From the NCBI GenBank assembly GCA_029975915.1, contig JARKOC010000158.1, positions 1 through 64,000 of the forward strand: DNA of 64,000 nucleotides, in the 5' to 3' direction. The position numbers were made by a program, and so were the translations under genes. The notes below the pieces were generated by a model that did not search any database, had not been told where the DNA came from, and worked only from the letters and a program-made list of their open reading frames with translations. Below are positions 15,339 through 24,986 of the stretch, piece by piece (the stretch's first letter is position 1; each line of letters opens with the position of its first letter). Origin of the DNA: Bryobacteraceae bacterium (lineage in GTDB: Bacteria > Acidobacteriota > Terriglobia > Bryobacterales > Bryobacteraceae).

Positions 15339-18034
15339 CAGGCCAGCTCCGCCAAGGCTGCTTTTTGCTGAGCCAGTTCGGTCTCGTATTGAAGCAGTTT
15401 CTCCTTGATGCCGTCGATGACGTGCGCCGGAGCCTTGCTCACGAAGGCTTCGCTCGAAAGCTGTTTTGTGCTGCTGGTGATCACTTTTTCAAGCTCGCCG
15501 ATGCGCTTTGTGACGCGTTGCCGGATGGCTTCCACCTGCGTTGCCGAAAGCGCCAGCGTCACGGCGAACTCGACTGAGGCCGAGCGTGCGCCAGCCGGTT
15601 TGGAATCCGGATTGACAGCAAAACAGCCGCCGGCCAGGGCGTTCAGAATCGCATTGCCGGACGCGGCAACAGCCGCGGCGCGTTCCGTCATCGCTTCGAC
15701 GTAGCCTTCAACCTTGGCATTCGGATCGATCTTGTTGTCGGCGCGCAAACCGCGGGCGCGGGTGACCATCTCCTGGAGCAGGGCGAAGTCCGCGGCGGCG
15801 GCTTCGTTGTCTGCCTCCCGACCCGCCCGTGGAAACGCCGCCAGGCAAATCGACGGCGGCACGCCGGGCGATTTCTGCACCAGCCGCTGCCACAGTTCCT
15901 CGGTGAGGAACGGCATGACAGGGTGCAGCAGCCGCAGAGCCGTTTCAAAGACGCTCAGCATGTTGTTCAGATGGGCCTTGGCGGCAGAGTTGTCGCCAGC
16001 GTCGAGAGACGTGTTGATCCGGAGCTTTTTGATCTCGACATACCAGTCACAGAACTCGTCCCAGAGGAAACCCCAGATGAGGTCGGCGACTTCGTGATAC
16101 CGGAAGTTCTCCTGGGCGGCGTTGATGCGCGCGGTGATGTCGTTTAGCCGGTGGAAGATCCAGCGGTCCTCCATCGTAATGCCGCCTGATGCCGGGACAG
16201 GCGGAGCGATCGCCATGTCAACAGTCTGCAACTCCAGCGACTCGATGCCCACCTTCTCCATTTGCATGAAGATGAACCGGGCGGCGTTCCAAATCTTGTT
16301 GGCGAAGGCGCGCGAACTGACCATGCGCTCTTCACTCAGCACAATGTCGGTACCCGGAGCCGCGCCGCGCAACAAGGCAAAGCGGACGGCATCGGTGCCG
16401 TATTGCTCGGTCACGATGAGCGGATCTATTGTATTGCCCTTGGTCTTGGACATCTTCTGGCGCTCGGCGTCGCGCACCAGGCCATGGATGTAGACGGTAC
16501 GGAACGGCACGTCGCCCATCATCTCCATGCCAAGCATGATCATGCGCGCCACCCAGAAAAACAGGATGTCGAAGCCGGTGATGAGCAGCGTGGTCGGATA
16601 GTACGACTTCAATTCGGGCGTTTGATCGGGCCAGCCGAGCGTTGAAAACGGCCAAAGTCCGGAACTGAACCAAGTGTCGAGAACGTCTGGATCTTGACGG
16701 ATGAACCTCGAATGGCAATGAGCGCACTCGGTGGGATCCTGCCGTGCCACGGTCGGCTCCCCGCAAGCATCGCAATGCCAGGCTGGGATGCGATGGCCCC
16801 ACCAGAGTTGGCGCGAGACGCACCAGTCGCGGATGTTGTACATCCACTCGTTGTAGGTCTTGGTCCAGTTTTCGGGGACAAACTTGATGCGCCCGTCCTC
16901 GACTGCTTTGATCGCGGGCTCCGCGAGGGGCTTCATCTTGCAGAACCATTGCTTTGAGACAAGCGGCTCCACCACTGTCTTACAGCGCTGGCACTTGCCG
17001 ACGCTCAGCTTATAGGGATCAGTCTTTTCCAGCAGGCCAAGATCGTCGAGGTCTGACAGGACGCGCTGACGGGCTTCGTAGCGATCCAATCCGGCATAGT
17101 CGCCGGCCGCTTCGGTCATCTGAGCGTCCAGGCCAATCACGACGAAATGCGGAAGGTTGTGGCGCTTGCCGGCCTCGAAATCATTTGGATCGTGCGCCGG
17201 GGTGACTTTGACGACTCCGGTGCCAAACTCAGGATCGGCGAGTTCGTCCAGAATGATGGGGATCTCCCGGTTCATCAATGGCAACCGCACAGAGCGGCCG
17301 TGCAGATCGGCGTAGCGAGGATCGTCCGGATTGATGGCGACGGCCGTATCGCCGAGCATCGTCTCAGGGCGCGTGGTTGCGACGGTGAGGAACCGGTTGT
17401 CGAGACCGTTGACGGGGTAGCGGATATGCCACAAATTGCCGTCGGTGTCATCGTGGACGACCTCGAGGTCTGACAGGGCGGTATGGCAGCGCGGGCACCA
17501 ATTCACCATATACTCGCCACGGTAGATGAGGCCCTTTTCATAAAGGCGGACAAAGGTCTCGCGGACAGCCCGTGAAAGCCCTTCGTCCAGAGTGAAGCGG
17601 TTGCGCGACCAGTCACATGAGTCGCCAATGCGCTTCATCTGCGAAAGGATCGTGCCACCATACTGCTCTTTCCACTGCCAGACGCGCCGCTCGAACTCAT
17701 CCCGGCCCAGGTCATGGCGGGTGATATTCTCTGTTTCCTTCAGGCTCCGCTCCACCACCATCTGCGTGGCGATGCCGGCATGATCTGTGCCGGGAAGCCA
17801 AAGAGTCTGATCGCCCTTCATGCGGTGCCAGCGGGTGGTGACATCGATCTCGGTATGCTCGAGCATATGCCCGATGTGCAGCGAACCGGTGACGTTGGGC
17901 GGAGGAATGACAAGGGAAAAGACGCCGCGTGCGGGGTCGGTTTCCGGCGGGGCGTGGAAAAATCCACGCTCGATCCAAAATTGAGCCCAATGCGGCTCAA
18001 ACCGCTGAGGCTCATAGACTTTTTCAAGCTGCAT
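15338..18034 (-). CDS. valS: Valyl-tRNA synthetase
   Basis: Protein of 898 residues that charges tRNA-Val. Class I signatures are clear: [14 protein letters not shown] at 44-57 and KMSKTKGN at about 527-534. The editing (CP1) domain lies between them, with zinc-finger-like Cys pairs ([18 protein letters not shown] and CAHCHS). The anticodon-binding helical domain follows, and residues about 835-898 form the C-terminal coiled coil typical of ValRS. It is the first gene of a leftward unit with nadC and probably the toxin-antitoxin pair and birA. The 107-bp gap to 18142 must hold divergent promoters. Confidence 0.97.
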   Translation of the reverse strand: MQLEKVYEPQRFEPHWAQFWIERGFFHAPPETDPARGVFSLVIPPPNVTGSLHIGHMLEHTEIDVTTRWHRMKGDQTLWLPGTDHAGIATQMVVERSLKETENITRHDLGRDEFERRVWQWKEQYGGTILSQMKRIGDSCDWSRNRFTLDEGLSRAVRETFVRLYEKGLIYRGEYMVNWCPRCHTALSDLEVVHDDTDGNLWHIRYPVNGLDNRFLTVATTRPETMLGDTAVAINPDDPRYADLHGRSVRLPLMNREIPIILDELADPEFGTGVVKVTPAHDPNDFEAGKRHNLPHFVVIGLDAQMTEAAGDYAGLDRYEARQRVLSDLDDLGLLEKTDPYKLSVGKCQRCKTVVEPLVSKQWFCKMKPLAEPAIKAVEDGRIKFVPENWTKTYNEWMYNIRDWCVSRQLWWGHRIPAWHCDACGEPTVARQDPTECAHCHSRFIRQDPDVLDTWFSSGLWPFSTLGWPDQTPELKSYYPTTLLITGFDILFFWVARMIMLGMEMMGDVPFRTVYIHGLVRDAERQKMSKTKGNTIDPLIVTEQYGTDAVRFALLRGAAPGTDIVLSEERMVSSRAFANKIWNAARFIFMQMEKVGIESLELQTVDMAIAPPVPASGGITMEDRWIFHRLNDITARINAAQENFRYHEVADLIWGFLWDEFCDWYVEIKKLRINTSLDAGDNSAAKAHLNNMLSVFETALRLLHPVMPFLTEELWQRLVQKSPGVPPSICLAAFPRAGREADNEAAAADFALLQEMVTRARGLRADNKIDPNAKVEGYVEAMTERAAAVAASGNAILNALAGGCFAVNPDSKPAGARSASVEFAVTLALSATQVEAIRQRVTKRIGELEKVITSSTKQLSSEAFVSKAPAHVIDGIKEKLLQYETELAQQKAALAELA

Positions 18035-18141
18035 GGGGAAAAGTCCAGTTTAACATGGGGTTTGCGACGTACCTTGTCGTTTGTCGACTTAAGCTAACGT
18101 CAATCCTCCGCTGCGCCGATAGAGGATATGGGCGTCTTGTG

Positions 18142-20130
18142 ATGAACCGACGGCGATTATGGATGACTGCGCTTGTGGCTTGTCTTCCCGTGGCCTCCGG
18201 CGCGGCACCAGCGTGTCCGGACCCGACCGCGGGTCAGTTCGCCGAGATCGGCGAAGTGCGCAAAGCGGCACTCGGTGGCTTGCACAGGCCGGCAAAGGTC
18301 CGGGTGTGCGGCCAGGTCACCATCAAGCCCGGGGATCTGCCCGACGATCAGGGGAACTTCTACATCCAGGACTCAACTGGCGGCATATCAGTACTCGCGG
18401 AAAAGCCGCCCAAGTTCAGCTACGGCGAATGGGTCTTGGTCGAGGGTAAGGCCGGGGTGCTCGGCACAATCGAGCCGGAGATCAGAGCCACGGCGGTTCG
18501 GTTTGCAGGCCCGGGCAGGATGCCTCCACCCCGAAAAGTCACCCCCGGCGAAGTGACCTCTGGGAAAGTGGATGGCTGGCACGTTTCAGTCACCGGCAAA
18601 GTCGTGCAATTGTCCACCAATGACTATCGGGATGATCTGGTCTTGTCCGACGGGGTTGCAAAGGTGGAGGCCTACTCGAGGAGGCCGCGGGGGTCTGCGG
18701 CACTGGTCGCCGGCCTGACGCCGATTGGGGCGCTCGTGGAGATCCGCGGCGTGGTGATGCCAACCTCCAGCGCCGAACTGAGCCGGGTCCGTTACAGGGA
18801 TCCGCAAGATGTGCTGTTAATTGAGAAGCCAGGGCTTTTCGAGACGCCAAAAGGACGGTTGGCCGTAACGGTGGTACTGCTGTGCGCCGTGGCGGCGATC
18901 GGTTGGATCGTCACTCTTCGCAGGGCGGTGAAGCGGCACACCTCGGAAATCCAGAAGCTCCTTGACTTGGCGCAGGAGGCCGCCCGGCTGAAATCGGAGT
19001 TCGTGGCCAACATGAGCCATGAGATTCGCACCCCATTGCATGCGGTGATCGGTCTGCAACAAATGGCTCTGGACGAGGACTCCGCCGAGCGGCGGCGCAC
19101 GTACCTTGAACAGGCCAACCGGGCCAGCACGCATCTCCTGTCATTGCTGAACGATGTGCTTGACCTTGCCGCGATCGACAAAAACGCAACTGGTATCTCA
19201 CATGAGCGCATGTCGCCGGCTCAAGTCTTGCGGGAAGCGGCAGGTATGTTCGAAGTGACCGCTGAGGCCAGAGGTCTGAAATTGGATTGTCTTGACCAAG
19301 GCCTGCCGGCGGAGGTCTACGGAGATCCTGTCCGTTTGAAACAGATCCTGGTGAACTTGCTCAGCAACGCTGTGAAGTTTACGTCGGAGGGTTCCATCAC
19401 GGTCCGTGGATCGGCGGAGTCGGCCGGAGATGCCTGGCGGCTCCATTTCGAGGTGACGGACACCGGAATCGGCATCGCTGAAGAGCATGTGCCGGAGATT
19501 TTCGAGGAGTTTCGACAGGCGGACGGCTCGGTCCGGCGCAACTACGGGGGCAGCGGGCTGGGTCTCGCCTTAGCCACGCGGCTGGTGCAGATGATGGGCG
19601 GCAAACTTGAAGTGGAAAGCCGCCAGGGAAGTGGTTCCACGTTCCAATTCGACATTGTGTGCGGGAAGGCCGGCGCCGATGACTCGGTGTCGACCGACCG
19701 AGGCAATGACGCAGTCTGCATTACAGGCAGCCTTAGACTGCTGCTGGTGGAGGACAACCGGCTAAATCAGCTCGTGGCCGTCCGGTTGCTAGAGAAAGAA
19801 GGGCACCGGGTCGAAGTCGCCGAAAACGGCCTGATCGCGTTGGATGCCTGCCGTAGGGGCGGTTTCGACGCGATCCTCATGGACGTGCAGATGCCCGTCA
19901 TGGATGGATTGTCCGCGGCGCGCGAGATCCGCCGCATCGAGGCGCGGGGATCGCATGTCCCGATTCTGGCGTTGACGGCTCATACTTCCGGCCCCGACAG
20001 ACTTTCTTGCCTGGAGGCGGGCATGGATGGAGTACTGTCCAAGCCGTTCACGGCCGATCAGTTGAAAACGGCGCTGCAACAACTCATGTCGGCCCAACCA
20101 AGCGGACTGGCCGGCACCCTGGGCGACTGA
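18142..20130 (+). CDS. Hybrid sensor histidine kinase with periplasmic OB-fold-like domain
   Basis: Protein of 662 residues. The ATG at 18142 gives a signal peptide (LWMTALVACLPVASGAA); longer frames run into valS. Residues about 40-230 contain two OB-fold-like stretches (VRVCGQVTIKPGD, QGNFYIQDSTGGISV; VSVTGKVVQLSTNDY). Residues about 239-260 are a membrane helix (VTVVLLCAVAAIGWIVTL). The kinase has H-box His293 in MSHEIRTP, an N-box (ILVNLLSNAVKF), G1 (DTGIGIAEE) and G2 (GSGLGLALA). A receiver domain ends the protein (VEDN, phospho-acceptor Asp581 in LMDVQMP, Lys in SKPF). No output regulator is next to it. The signal is unknown. Confidence 0.92.
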   Translation: MNRRRLWMTALVACLPVASGAAPACPDPTAGQFAEIGEVRKAALGGLHRPAKVRVCGQVTIKPGDLPDDQGNFYIQDSTGGISVLAEKPPKFSYGEWVLVEGKAGVLGTIEPEIRATAVRFAGPGRMPPPRKVTPGEVTSGKVDGWHVSVTGKVVQLSTNDYRDDLVLSDGVAKVEAYSRRPRGSAALVAGLTPIGALVEIRGVVMPTSSAELSRVRYRDPQDVLLIEKPGLFETPKGRLAVTVVLLCAVAAIGWIVTLRRAVKRHTSEIQKLLDLAQEAARLKSEFVANMSHEIRTPLHAVIGLQQMALDEDSAERRRTYLEQANRASTHLLSLLNDVLDLAAIDKNATGISHERMSPAQVLREAAGMFEVTAEARGLKLDCLDQGLPAEVYGDPVRLKQILVNLLSNAVKFTSEGSITVRGSAESAGDAWRLHFEVTDTGIGIAEEHVPEIFEEFRQADGSVRRNYGGSGLGLALATRLVQMMGGKLEVESRQGSGSTFQFDIVCGKAGADDSVSTDRGNDAVCITGSLRLLLVEDNRLNQLVAVRLLEKEGHRVEVAENGLIALDACRRGGFDAILMDVQMPVMDGLSAAREIRRIEARGSHVPILALTAHTSGPDRLSCLEAGMDGVLSKPFTADQLKTALQQLMSAQPSGLAGTLGD

Positions 20131-20168
20131 TCTCGCACCCGATCCCACGGGCGGGATACATTAGTCAC

Positions 20169-21347
20169 ATGCGGATCGCCGAGATTCAAGACGCCCTGCG
20201 CGCGCAGGGTTTGGACGGCTGGCTGTTTTTTGACCACCACGGCAGAGACCCGATCGCTTATCGTGTCCTGGGCTTCGAACCGGCCCGCATGGTCACCCGG
20301 CGCTGGTACTACTTCATTCCCGCTGTTGGAGATCCAATCGGACTTGCGCATAGGATTGAGCCCGAAATGTTGTCGGCGCTGCCAGGCGAGATCATCCACT
20401 ACGCCGGCTGGAAGGAACAATCGGCGGCCCTGGCGCGCATACTCAAGGACCGGCGCCGCATCGCCATGCAGTACTCGCCAGACTGCGCCGTGCCGTATGT
20501 CTCGAATGTGGACGCTGGTACGGTGGAACTCGTCCGCGCGGCAGGCGTTCAGGTGGTCAGTTCAGCCGACCTCGTGCAGTTGTTCGAGGCGCGCTGGAAC
20601 GAGGACCAATACCGTTCACACAAACAGGCCGGCGTTCTGGTGGACGAAGTTCGCCGGGCCGCTTTTGAGAAAGTGGCTTCGGCGCTGGCTGGCGGAGCCC
20701 GCGTGACGGAGATGGAGATCAAGGGCTTCATCCTCGACTCCTTTAAGACCAAGGGCCTCTTCACGGACCATGGTCCGATCGTCGCTGTGAACTCAAACGC
20801 CTCCAATCCCCATTACGAACCGGCTCCCGAGCGGCACAGCGAAATCCGCCGCGGCGATCTGCTCCTGATCGACCTGTGGGCGAAACTCGACCGGCCGGGG
20901 TCGGTCTACTACGACATCACTTGGACCGGCTTCTGCGGAGCCAACCCGCCAGACCGGATGTTGAACGTTTTCGAGGTGGTTTCCGGCGCGCGCGACGCGG
21001 CCGTCTCCCTGGTGAAGGCTGCGGCGGCCGAGGGTCGAGAACTAGCCGGATTCGAGGTGGATGATGCCGCACGCGGTTATATTCACTCGGCAGGCTTCGG
21101 CGAATACTTTTTCCACAGGACCGGGCACTCGATCGGCGAGGAGGTCCATGGAAACGGAGCCAACATGGACAACTACGAAACCCATGACGAACGCCGCGTG
21201 TTGCCGCGCACCTGCTTCTCCATAGAGCCGGGCGTGTATTTGCCTGAATTCGGCATCCGCTCCGAGGTCAATGTCTACCGTGGCGAAACCACAGCCGAGG
21301 TGACCGGCGAAATCCAGACGCAATTGCTGCGGCTGCTGCCGGGCTAG
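20169..21347 (+). CDS. M24-family metallopeptidase (Xaa-Pro aminopeptidase-like)
   Basis: Protein of 392 residues; the ATG at 20169 starts the creatinase N-domain (MRIAEIQDALRAQGLDGWL). The pita-bread catalytic domain follows with the five metal ligands in order: Asp235 (LLLIDLW), the Asp of YYDITWTG, His320 (RTGHSIGEE), Glu353 (SIEPGVY), and the Glu of IRSEVNVY. No signal peptide, so it is cytoplasmic. It probably removes N-terminal residues before proline. The exact substrate is not shown, and proline dipeptidase is an alternative. It lies 38 bases after the histidine kinase gene, but a functional link is not evident. Confidence 0.88.
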   Translation: MRIAEIQDALRAQGLDGWLFFDHHGRDPIAYRVLGFEPARMVTRRWYYFIPAVGDPIGLAHRIEPEMLSALPGEIIHYAGWKEQSAALARILKDRRRIAMQYSPDCAVPYVSNVDAGTVELVRAAGVQVVSSADLVQLFEARWNEDQYRSHKQAGVLVDEVRRAAFEKVASALAGGARVTEMEIKGFILDSFKTKGLFTDHGPIVAVNSNASNPHYEPAPERHSEIRRGDLLLIDLWAKLDRPGSVYYDITWTGFCGANPPDRMLNVFEVVSGARDAAVSLVKAAAAEGRELAGFEVDDAARGYIHSAGFGEYFFHRTGHSIGEEVHGNGANMDNYETHDERRVLPRTCFSIEPGVYLPEFGIRSEVNVYRGETTAEVTGEIQTQLLRLLPG

Positions 21348-21359
21348 ACGCTCCAGCCG

Positions 21360-22130
21360 CTAGAAAGTGCGGGAGAGCAGGACCGACCAATAGCGGTTGT
21401 CCTCGATCCGCGGTTGCAGGCCAAGTTGTTGGCGGTAGCCGGCCTCAATCGTGGTTTTGCGCCATGAAAGCAAAAGGAACCCGGCGTAGCGGACGACGCG
21501 ATGGCCGTTGGTTCCGTAAAAGTTCCACGAGTAGGTGTGCTGTGGTCCATGCCGGAGAGCCAGTTTCCAAGCGCTCCGTTCGGCCAGCGGATGCTCAGTA
21601 TAAAGCTGAGTGTGTAGCAGCGAGCCCTTCTTGAGGGGGGAGTGGAAGATGGTCCAGGCATCCTCGTTCAACATCAGTGGCAGTCGCTTGATCCGCGTCT
21701 GATACTGAAGTTGCCACGATCCAAGCCAGTCCTGCGCTCCGCAGAGCACCGCCGGGAAGCGCCAGCGCTGCACTCCCGCCGACAAGTACAGCAGATGCCT
21801 CGGCGTGGCGATAACGCGCGAGCGGTAACTGGCCCCGGCGGTCCAACTATTCACGTGTGAGGGGGTGTCGTGCGTGTTCCAGCCCGAAAGGCTGATGGAG
21901 TCGCCCTTCCGGAAAACCTCCCCGGCGGTCATCGTCACGCGGTTTTGCCACGCCGGACCATCGCCAAAAGTTCCACCCAAAGTCAACTGAAACGTGTCGG
22001 CGAAGCCGCTCTGAAGGGTGAGCGAAACGGTTCGCATCAGGCCGGGATTTTTCCAGAAGGCTCCCGTGTTCTCTTCGGCGCGCGCCAGAGAACACAGTGC
22101 GAGCGCCAATAAAATGAATAAAAACGGCAT
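21360..22130 (-). CDS. Exported probable outer-membrane beta-barrel protein
   Basis: Protein of 256 residues with a signal peptide (FLFILLALALCSLARAEE). The mature part alternates polar and aromatic residues in short strands (SWNFYGTNGHRVVRYAGF, TTIEAGYRQQLGLQ) and ends in LLSRTF, a C-terminal Phe as used by outer-membrane barrels. I do not recognise a named family. It is convergent with the M24 peptidase gene, 12 bases away, and separated by 122 bases from the DUF1326 gene upstream. Function unknown. Confidence 0.65.
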   Translation of the reverse strand: MPFLFILLALALCSLARAEENTGAFWKNPGLMRTVSLTLQSGFADTFQLTLGGTFGDGPAWQNRVTMTAGEVFRKGDSISLSGWNTHDTPSHVNSWTAGASYRSRVIATPRHLLYLSAGVQRWRFPAVLCGAQDWLGSWQLQYQTRIKRLPLMLNEDAWTIFHSPLKKGSLLHTQLYTEHPLAERSAWKLALRHGPQHTYSWNFYGTNGHRVVRYAGFLLLSWRKTTIEAGYRQQLGLQPRIEDNRYWSVLLSRTF

Positions 22131-22252
22131 GAGTCGGGATCGATGCCCAACTCAATGCTATCAAGCTTCGGAGTTTCAGGTCAGTAACTAATCAATTGGC
22201 AGCGGCGGCTTAGAACCACTAGGGATTCCAATCACTGCTTTCGGCTGCGGCT

Positions 22253-22939
22253 TCAGTCAGCCAGATAAAATGTGCCCACAAAGGCGCTACGCTTGTCCGG
22301 ACTCCACCAGGTGGCATCCAGTGCTTTGCCGGGAGCGCCCGAAAAGCGGTGGTCCAAGGCGTAAGCGGGCATCGCGTGATCGAGTTTGGTGAGCGGCGGG
22401 TACCAGGTCTCCTCGTTGGAACAGACGTGGTCACCGGCACGAAGTCCGCGGGTCTTGATGGCGGCGAGCGTGCCGGCAGTCAGACTGACCCGCGCTTCGT
22501 GAATGGAATGGCCCTCAACCTTAAACTCGATGGGCAAAGAGGCGATTCCAGCGATGTCCTGCAACAGGTCGCCAGCCATTCGTTTGGCAAAGCTTTGCAG
22601 AGCCGCTCGCTGCTCGATGGAGGCGTTCTGATCGACGATCAGGTAAGACCTGACTGGGTAGGCGCTGTGAAACTGGTCGCCGAGGGTCGAGGCGGCTCGC
22701 ACTGCAGCAACCACCGAGAGCCCGTCCAAACGAACTCCCTGCCACTGGCCCTGGTCAATTCGCCAGCCGAAAACTGCAAGGTTTCCAACGAGTTCCACTT
22801 CCGAGTTGGCAAAACACGGGCCGGTGTAAACATCGGCAGTCCGGGCTTCGACGTAACTGCCACGGATACCCGCCGTTGGGTGGTTGGCGGCCAGGCCGAG
22901 CGATGCGGCGGCCAGAAGACAAATCAATGGTCGAACCAT
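22253..22939 (-). CDS. Exported DUF1326-type protein
   Basis: Protein of 228 residues with a signal peptide (LICLLAAASLGLAANH). The phrase GSYVEARTADVYTGPCFANSE near the mature N-terminus is the hallmark of DUF1326 proteins, and the length suits one such domain. The family has no established function, and some members occur near metal or redox genes. Two Cys are present (Cys in GPCF and in DHVCSNEE). No neighbour points to a role. Confidence 0.75.
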   Translation of the reverse strand: MVRPLICLLAAASLGLAANHPTAGIRGSYVEARTADVYTGPCFANSEVELVGNLAVFGWRIDQGQWQGVRLDGLSVVAAVRAASTLGDQFHSAYPVRSYLIVDQNASIEQRAALQSFAKRMAGDLLQDIAGIASLPIEFKVEGHSIHEARVSLTAGTLAAIKTRGLRAGDHVCSNEETWYPPLTKLDHAMPAYALDHRFSGAPGKALDATWWSPDKRSAFVGTFYLAD

Positions 22940-23054
22940 GGCGAATCTCCTTATTCTCGGTAGAGTTTCGATCTGGAAGCGATTCCAAACTTGATCTTGA
23001 AGTATAGATGATGAATCTAGTGGAAACGGTTCATCGGCCAGGCAAGAGTTCCGT

Positions 23055-23060
23055 TACAAT
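23055..23060 (+). promoter_or_regulatory. Candidate -10 box TACAAT, possible leaderless start
   Basis: TACAAT ends 8 bases before the GTG at 23069. If it is a -10 element, transcription would begin at about 23067 and the mRNA would have almost no leader. No clear -35 or ribosome-binding site is seen. The same box occurs before rpmI (23892-23897), serS (52425-52430) and the dus gene (63932-63937, minus strand). Confidence 0.35.
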
Positions 23061-23068
23061 TGACTCGC

Positions 23069-23860
23069 GTGGCCAGAGTCCTGATTGCCCTGATCCTGCT
23101 GGCGGCAAATGGCGCTGTCCGGGGCGCAAACTCCGGGCCCGAGTTGCTCAAGCGGCTCTCCGAAGCGGCCCGGAAGAATCGTTTGGCAGCCGAGAAGTTC
23201 CTTTTTAGTGAAGAGATTACGCGGATTCGTTTGGACAAGAGGGGCGAGACGGTCCTGAACCGCCGGACCTATGAAGTGAGCTTCCTTGAGGGAGAGAATT
23301 ATTACCGGCTTACTGGATTGAATGGGGAGCCCCTGCAAATCGACGACGAGATGGCTGAGCAGGAGAGATTCCTGCAGGCGGAGGCCTACCGGAAACGGAC
23401 CCCTCTGGAACAGAGGCGCAGGATCGCCGCCAAGCAGGAGCGCAACCGCCTCAAGTTTGACTTGGAGACTCTATTTCAGACACATAGGGCTACTGTGATA
23501 GGGTCCGAAGCAGTGAAAGGGCGCGCAGTCACGGTCGTGGACATCGAGCCAGCCGGTAAGCCCAAACGTCCGCGGAATGGGAACCAATGGGGCCGGATCC
23601 TTGCCGGACGATTGTGGATCGACGATGAAACCGGGTTCCCGGTGCGAGCTGAACTCAAGCAATTGATCGAATGGGAGGGTCAGCCGGCAGGCAACCAGAC
23701 GATCTTCGAATGGATCCGGCTGGAGGACGCCTGGCTGATCTCATTGATACGGAATGTTGAACCGCTTCCAGGCGGGGCAAAACTGATCACGAGTCAGGCC
23801 TATTCCAGTTACAGCCGCTTCCAGGCTGAATCGAAGTTGATCTTCTCCGGTCCGCCATAA
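23069..23860 (+). CDS. Exported LolA-like/outer-membrane lipoprotein-sorting-like protein
   Basis: Protein of about 263 residues if begun at GTG 23069; TTG 23060 is possible but overlaps the TACAAT box. A signal peptide follows (VLIALILLAANGAVRGA). The body has the strand pattern of LolA/LolB-fold proteins (KFLFSEEITRIRLDKRGE, YEVSFLEGENYYRLTGL, GRLWIDDETGFPVRAELK), where a concave beta-sheet binds lipid. A charged helical insert (about 95-130) is rich in Arg and Glu. The assignment rests on pattern, not on a decisive motif. It probably acts in the periplasm. It stands alone before rpmI. Confidence 0.6.
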   Translation: MARVLIALILLAANGAVRGANSGPELLKRLSEAARKNRLAAEKFLFSEEITRIRLDKRGETVLNRRTYEVSFLEGENYYRLTGLNGEPLQIDDEMAEQERFLQAEAYRKRTPLEQRRRIAAKQERNRLKFDLETLFQTHRATVIGSEAVKGRAVTVVDIEPAGKPKRPRNGNQWGRILAGRLWIDDETGFPVRAELKQLIEWEGQPAGNQTIFEWIRLEDAWLISLIRNVEPLPGGAKLITSQAYSSYSRFQAESKLIFSGPP

Positions 23861-23891
23861 ATCGAATTCCCAACCCGGCCTCCGGCAATGC

Positions 23892-23935
23892 TACAATTCA
23901 AAAAGATCCCACCCGCCGGGTGGCAATACCCGGCG
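23892..23935 (+). promoter_or_regulatory. rpmI leader: TACAAT box and 8-bp hairpin
   Basis: TACAAT (23892-23897) could be the -10 of the ribosomal protein unit. Downstream, CGCCGGGT (23914-23921) and ACCCGGCG (23928-23935) form a perfect 8-bp hairpin with a 6-base loop, ending 18 bases before the rpmI ATG and just before its CAGGA ribosome-binding site. A hairpin at this place could mediate L20-type autoregulation, known in principle for L35/L20 operons, but a binding site is not proven here. Confidence 0.4.
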
Positions 23936-23953
23936 ATTGTCAGGAATCCAATC

Positions 23954-24148
23954 ATGCCTAAACTGAAGACCCATAAGGGCGCTGCCAAGCGCTTCAAGAA
24001 GACGGGCACGGGCAAAGTGGTCCGCAACCACGCTTTCGCCCGGCACCTGCTCAGTTCGAAGTCGCGGGCGCGCAAGCGCAATCTTGGCCAGTCTGTGGTC
24101 GCCGATAAGGTGGACCAGGCCAAATTGCTTGAGATGATTCCCTACTAA
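23954..24148 (+). CDS. rpmI: 50S ribosomal protein L35
   Basis: Protein of 64 residues, normal for L35, starting [20 protein letters not shown] and very rich in Lys/Arg. The ATG at 23954 is chosen over an upstream in-frame ATG because it gives the conserved N-terminus and has CAGGA upstream. rplT follows as usual. infC, which precedes rpmI in most bacteria, is not here; an exported protein gene is upstream instead. Confidence 0.97.
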   Translation: MPKLKTHKGAAKRFKKTGTGKVVRNHAFARHLLSSKSRARKRNLGQSVVADKVDQAKLLEMIPY

Positions 24149-24160
24149 AAAGGGAATGAC

Positions 24161-24237
24161 CCGGCGAGCGAGCCGGAGCACTGGCACGTGCCCGAGCCGC
24201 CGCCCGATGGACGATTCCGGAATGGCTCGTCCGTTTT
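24161..24237 (+). promoter_or_regulatory. Structured rpmI-rplT spacer with attenuator-like hairpin
   Basis: The 109-bp spacer contains CCGGC-gagcga-GCCGG (24161-24176), the 10-bp self-complementary GGCACGTGCC, and GGACGA (24209-24214) paired with TCGTCC (24227-24232), followed by GTTTT. The last hairpin plus T-run resembles a weak intrinsic terminator 25 bases before the rplT start, so rplT may be set apart from rpmI by attenuation. Confidence 0.4.
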
Positions 24238-24257
24238 GAAATTGGAAAGGAGCAAAC

Positions 24258-24614
24258 GTGCCTCGAGTTAAACGATCCACGAACCGCCGTGATTCCAGGC
24301 GGAAGACACTTACCCTGGCGAAGGGTTATTTCCTCAACAAGAGCAAGCTCTACAGGGCAGCGCAGGAAGCCGTCGAAAAGGCTTTGGGCTATGCCTATGT
24401 GGGCCGGCGCCGGAAGAAGCGGGAGTTCCGCCGGTTGTTCATCCTGCGCATCAACGCGGGCTGCCGCAACAACGGCATCAGCTATTCGAAGTTCATCGGA
24501 GGGCTGAAGAAGGCAGGCATCGACCTCAACCGGAAAATGCTGGCCGATATCGCGGCCAACGAGCCGGCCTCGTTCACTGCTCTGGTTGAGAAGGCAAAGA
24601 CGGCGGCCGCCTAA
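24258..24614 (+). CDS. rplT: 50S ribosomal protein L20
   Basis: Protein of 118 residues, the normal length. It starts with GTG at 24258, placed by an AAAGGAG site 7 bases upstream. The basic N-terminal arm ([20 protein letters not shown]) threads into 23S rRNA, and the globular part has [20 protein letters not shown] and the closing [14 protein letters not shown]20 is needed early in 50S assembly and often represses its own operon. Confidence 0.97.
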   Translation: MPRVKRSTNRRDSRRKTLTLAKGYFLNKSKLYRAAQEAVEKALGYAYVGRRRKKREFRRLFILRINAGCRNNGISYSKFIGGLKKAGIDLNRKMLADIAANEPASFTALVEKAKTAAA

Positions 24615-24623
24615 GTCCTCTCC

Positions 24624-24656
24624 GGGGAAGTTCCAGATGGAAGAGGGGACTTCCCC
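24624..24656 (+). terminator. Hairpin after rplT
   Basis: GGGGAAGT (24624-24631) and ACTTCCCC (24649-24656) are perfect complements enclosing a 17-base loop, 10 bases after the rplT stop. No T-run follows. It separates the ribosomal genes from the ZapB-like gene. Confidence 0.5.
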
Positions 24657-24681
24657 ATTGCGCGTGTTGTAGGCTTTTAAC

Positions 24682-24978
24682 ATGCATCCGATCCATGACG
24701 AAGAATTGAGCGTTTTGGAACGTCTGGAGCAGAGGGTCGAGCAAGCCGCGGCGCTGGTGACCCGGCTGAAAGACCGCAATGCCCAACTCGAGGAGGATCT
24801 TGCCGAAGCCGCCGCCCAACGCGATGCCGCCAGGCAGGAAGCCGAGAATGCCAGAGCCGAGGCAGCACAGCTTGTCGAACAGATCGACGGGCTGCGCACC
24901 CGTCAAAGAGAAGCCGCCGCACGGGTGAAGAACCTGCTCGCTCAAATGGAGCAGATGGATCTGCTCGGAGAAGGGTGA
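24682..24978 (+). CDS. ZapB-like coiled-coil protein
   Basis: Protein of 98 residues that is almost entirely one coiled coil (about 8-92: LERLEQRVEQAAALVTRL, LEEDLAEAAAQRDAARQEAE) and ends in EQMDLLGEG. Size, acidity and heptads resemble ZapB, which joins ZapA at the division ring. The call is supported mainly by the ZapA gene that begins 8 bases after it. Coiled coils are easily mis-assigned, so the family is less certain than the pairing. Confidence 0.6.
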   Translation: MHPIHDEELSVLERLEQRVEQAAALVTRLKDRNAQLEEDLAEAAAQRDAARQEAENARAEAAQLVEQIDGLRTRQREAAARVKNLLAQMEQMDLLGEG

Positions 24979-24986
24979 GAACAACG

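Noticed and set aside
17929..18141. N-terminal extension of the hybrid histidine kinase
   Set aside because: It reads antisense into valS; the start at 18142 gives a clean signal peptide.
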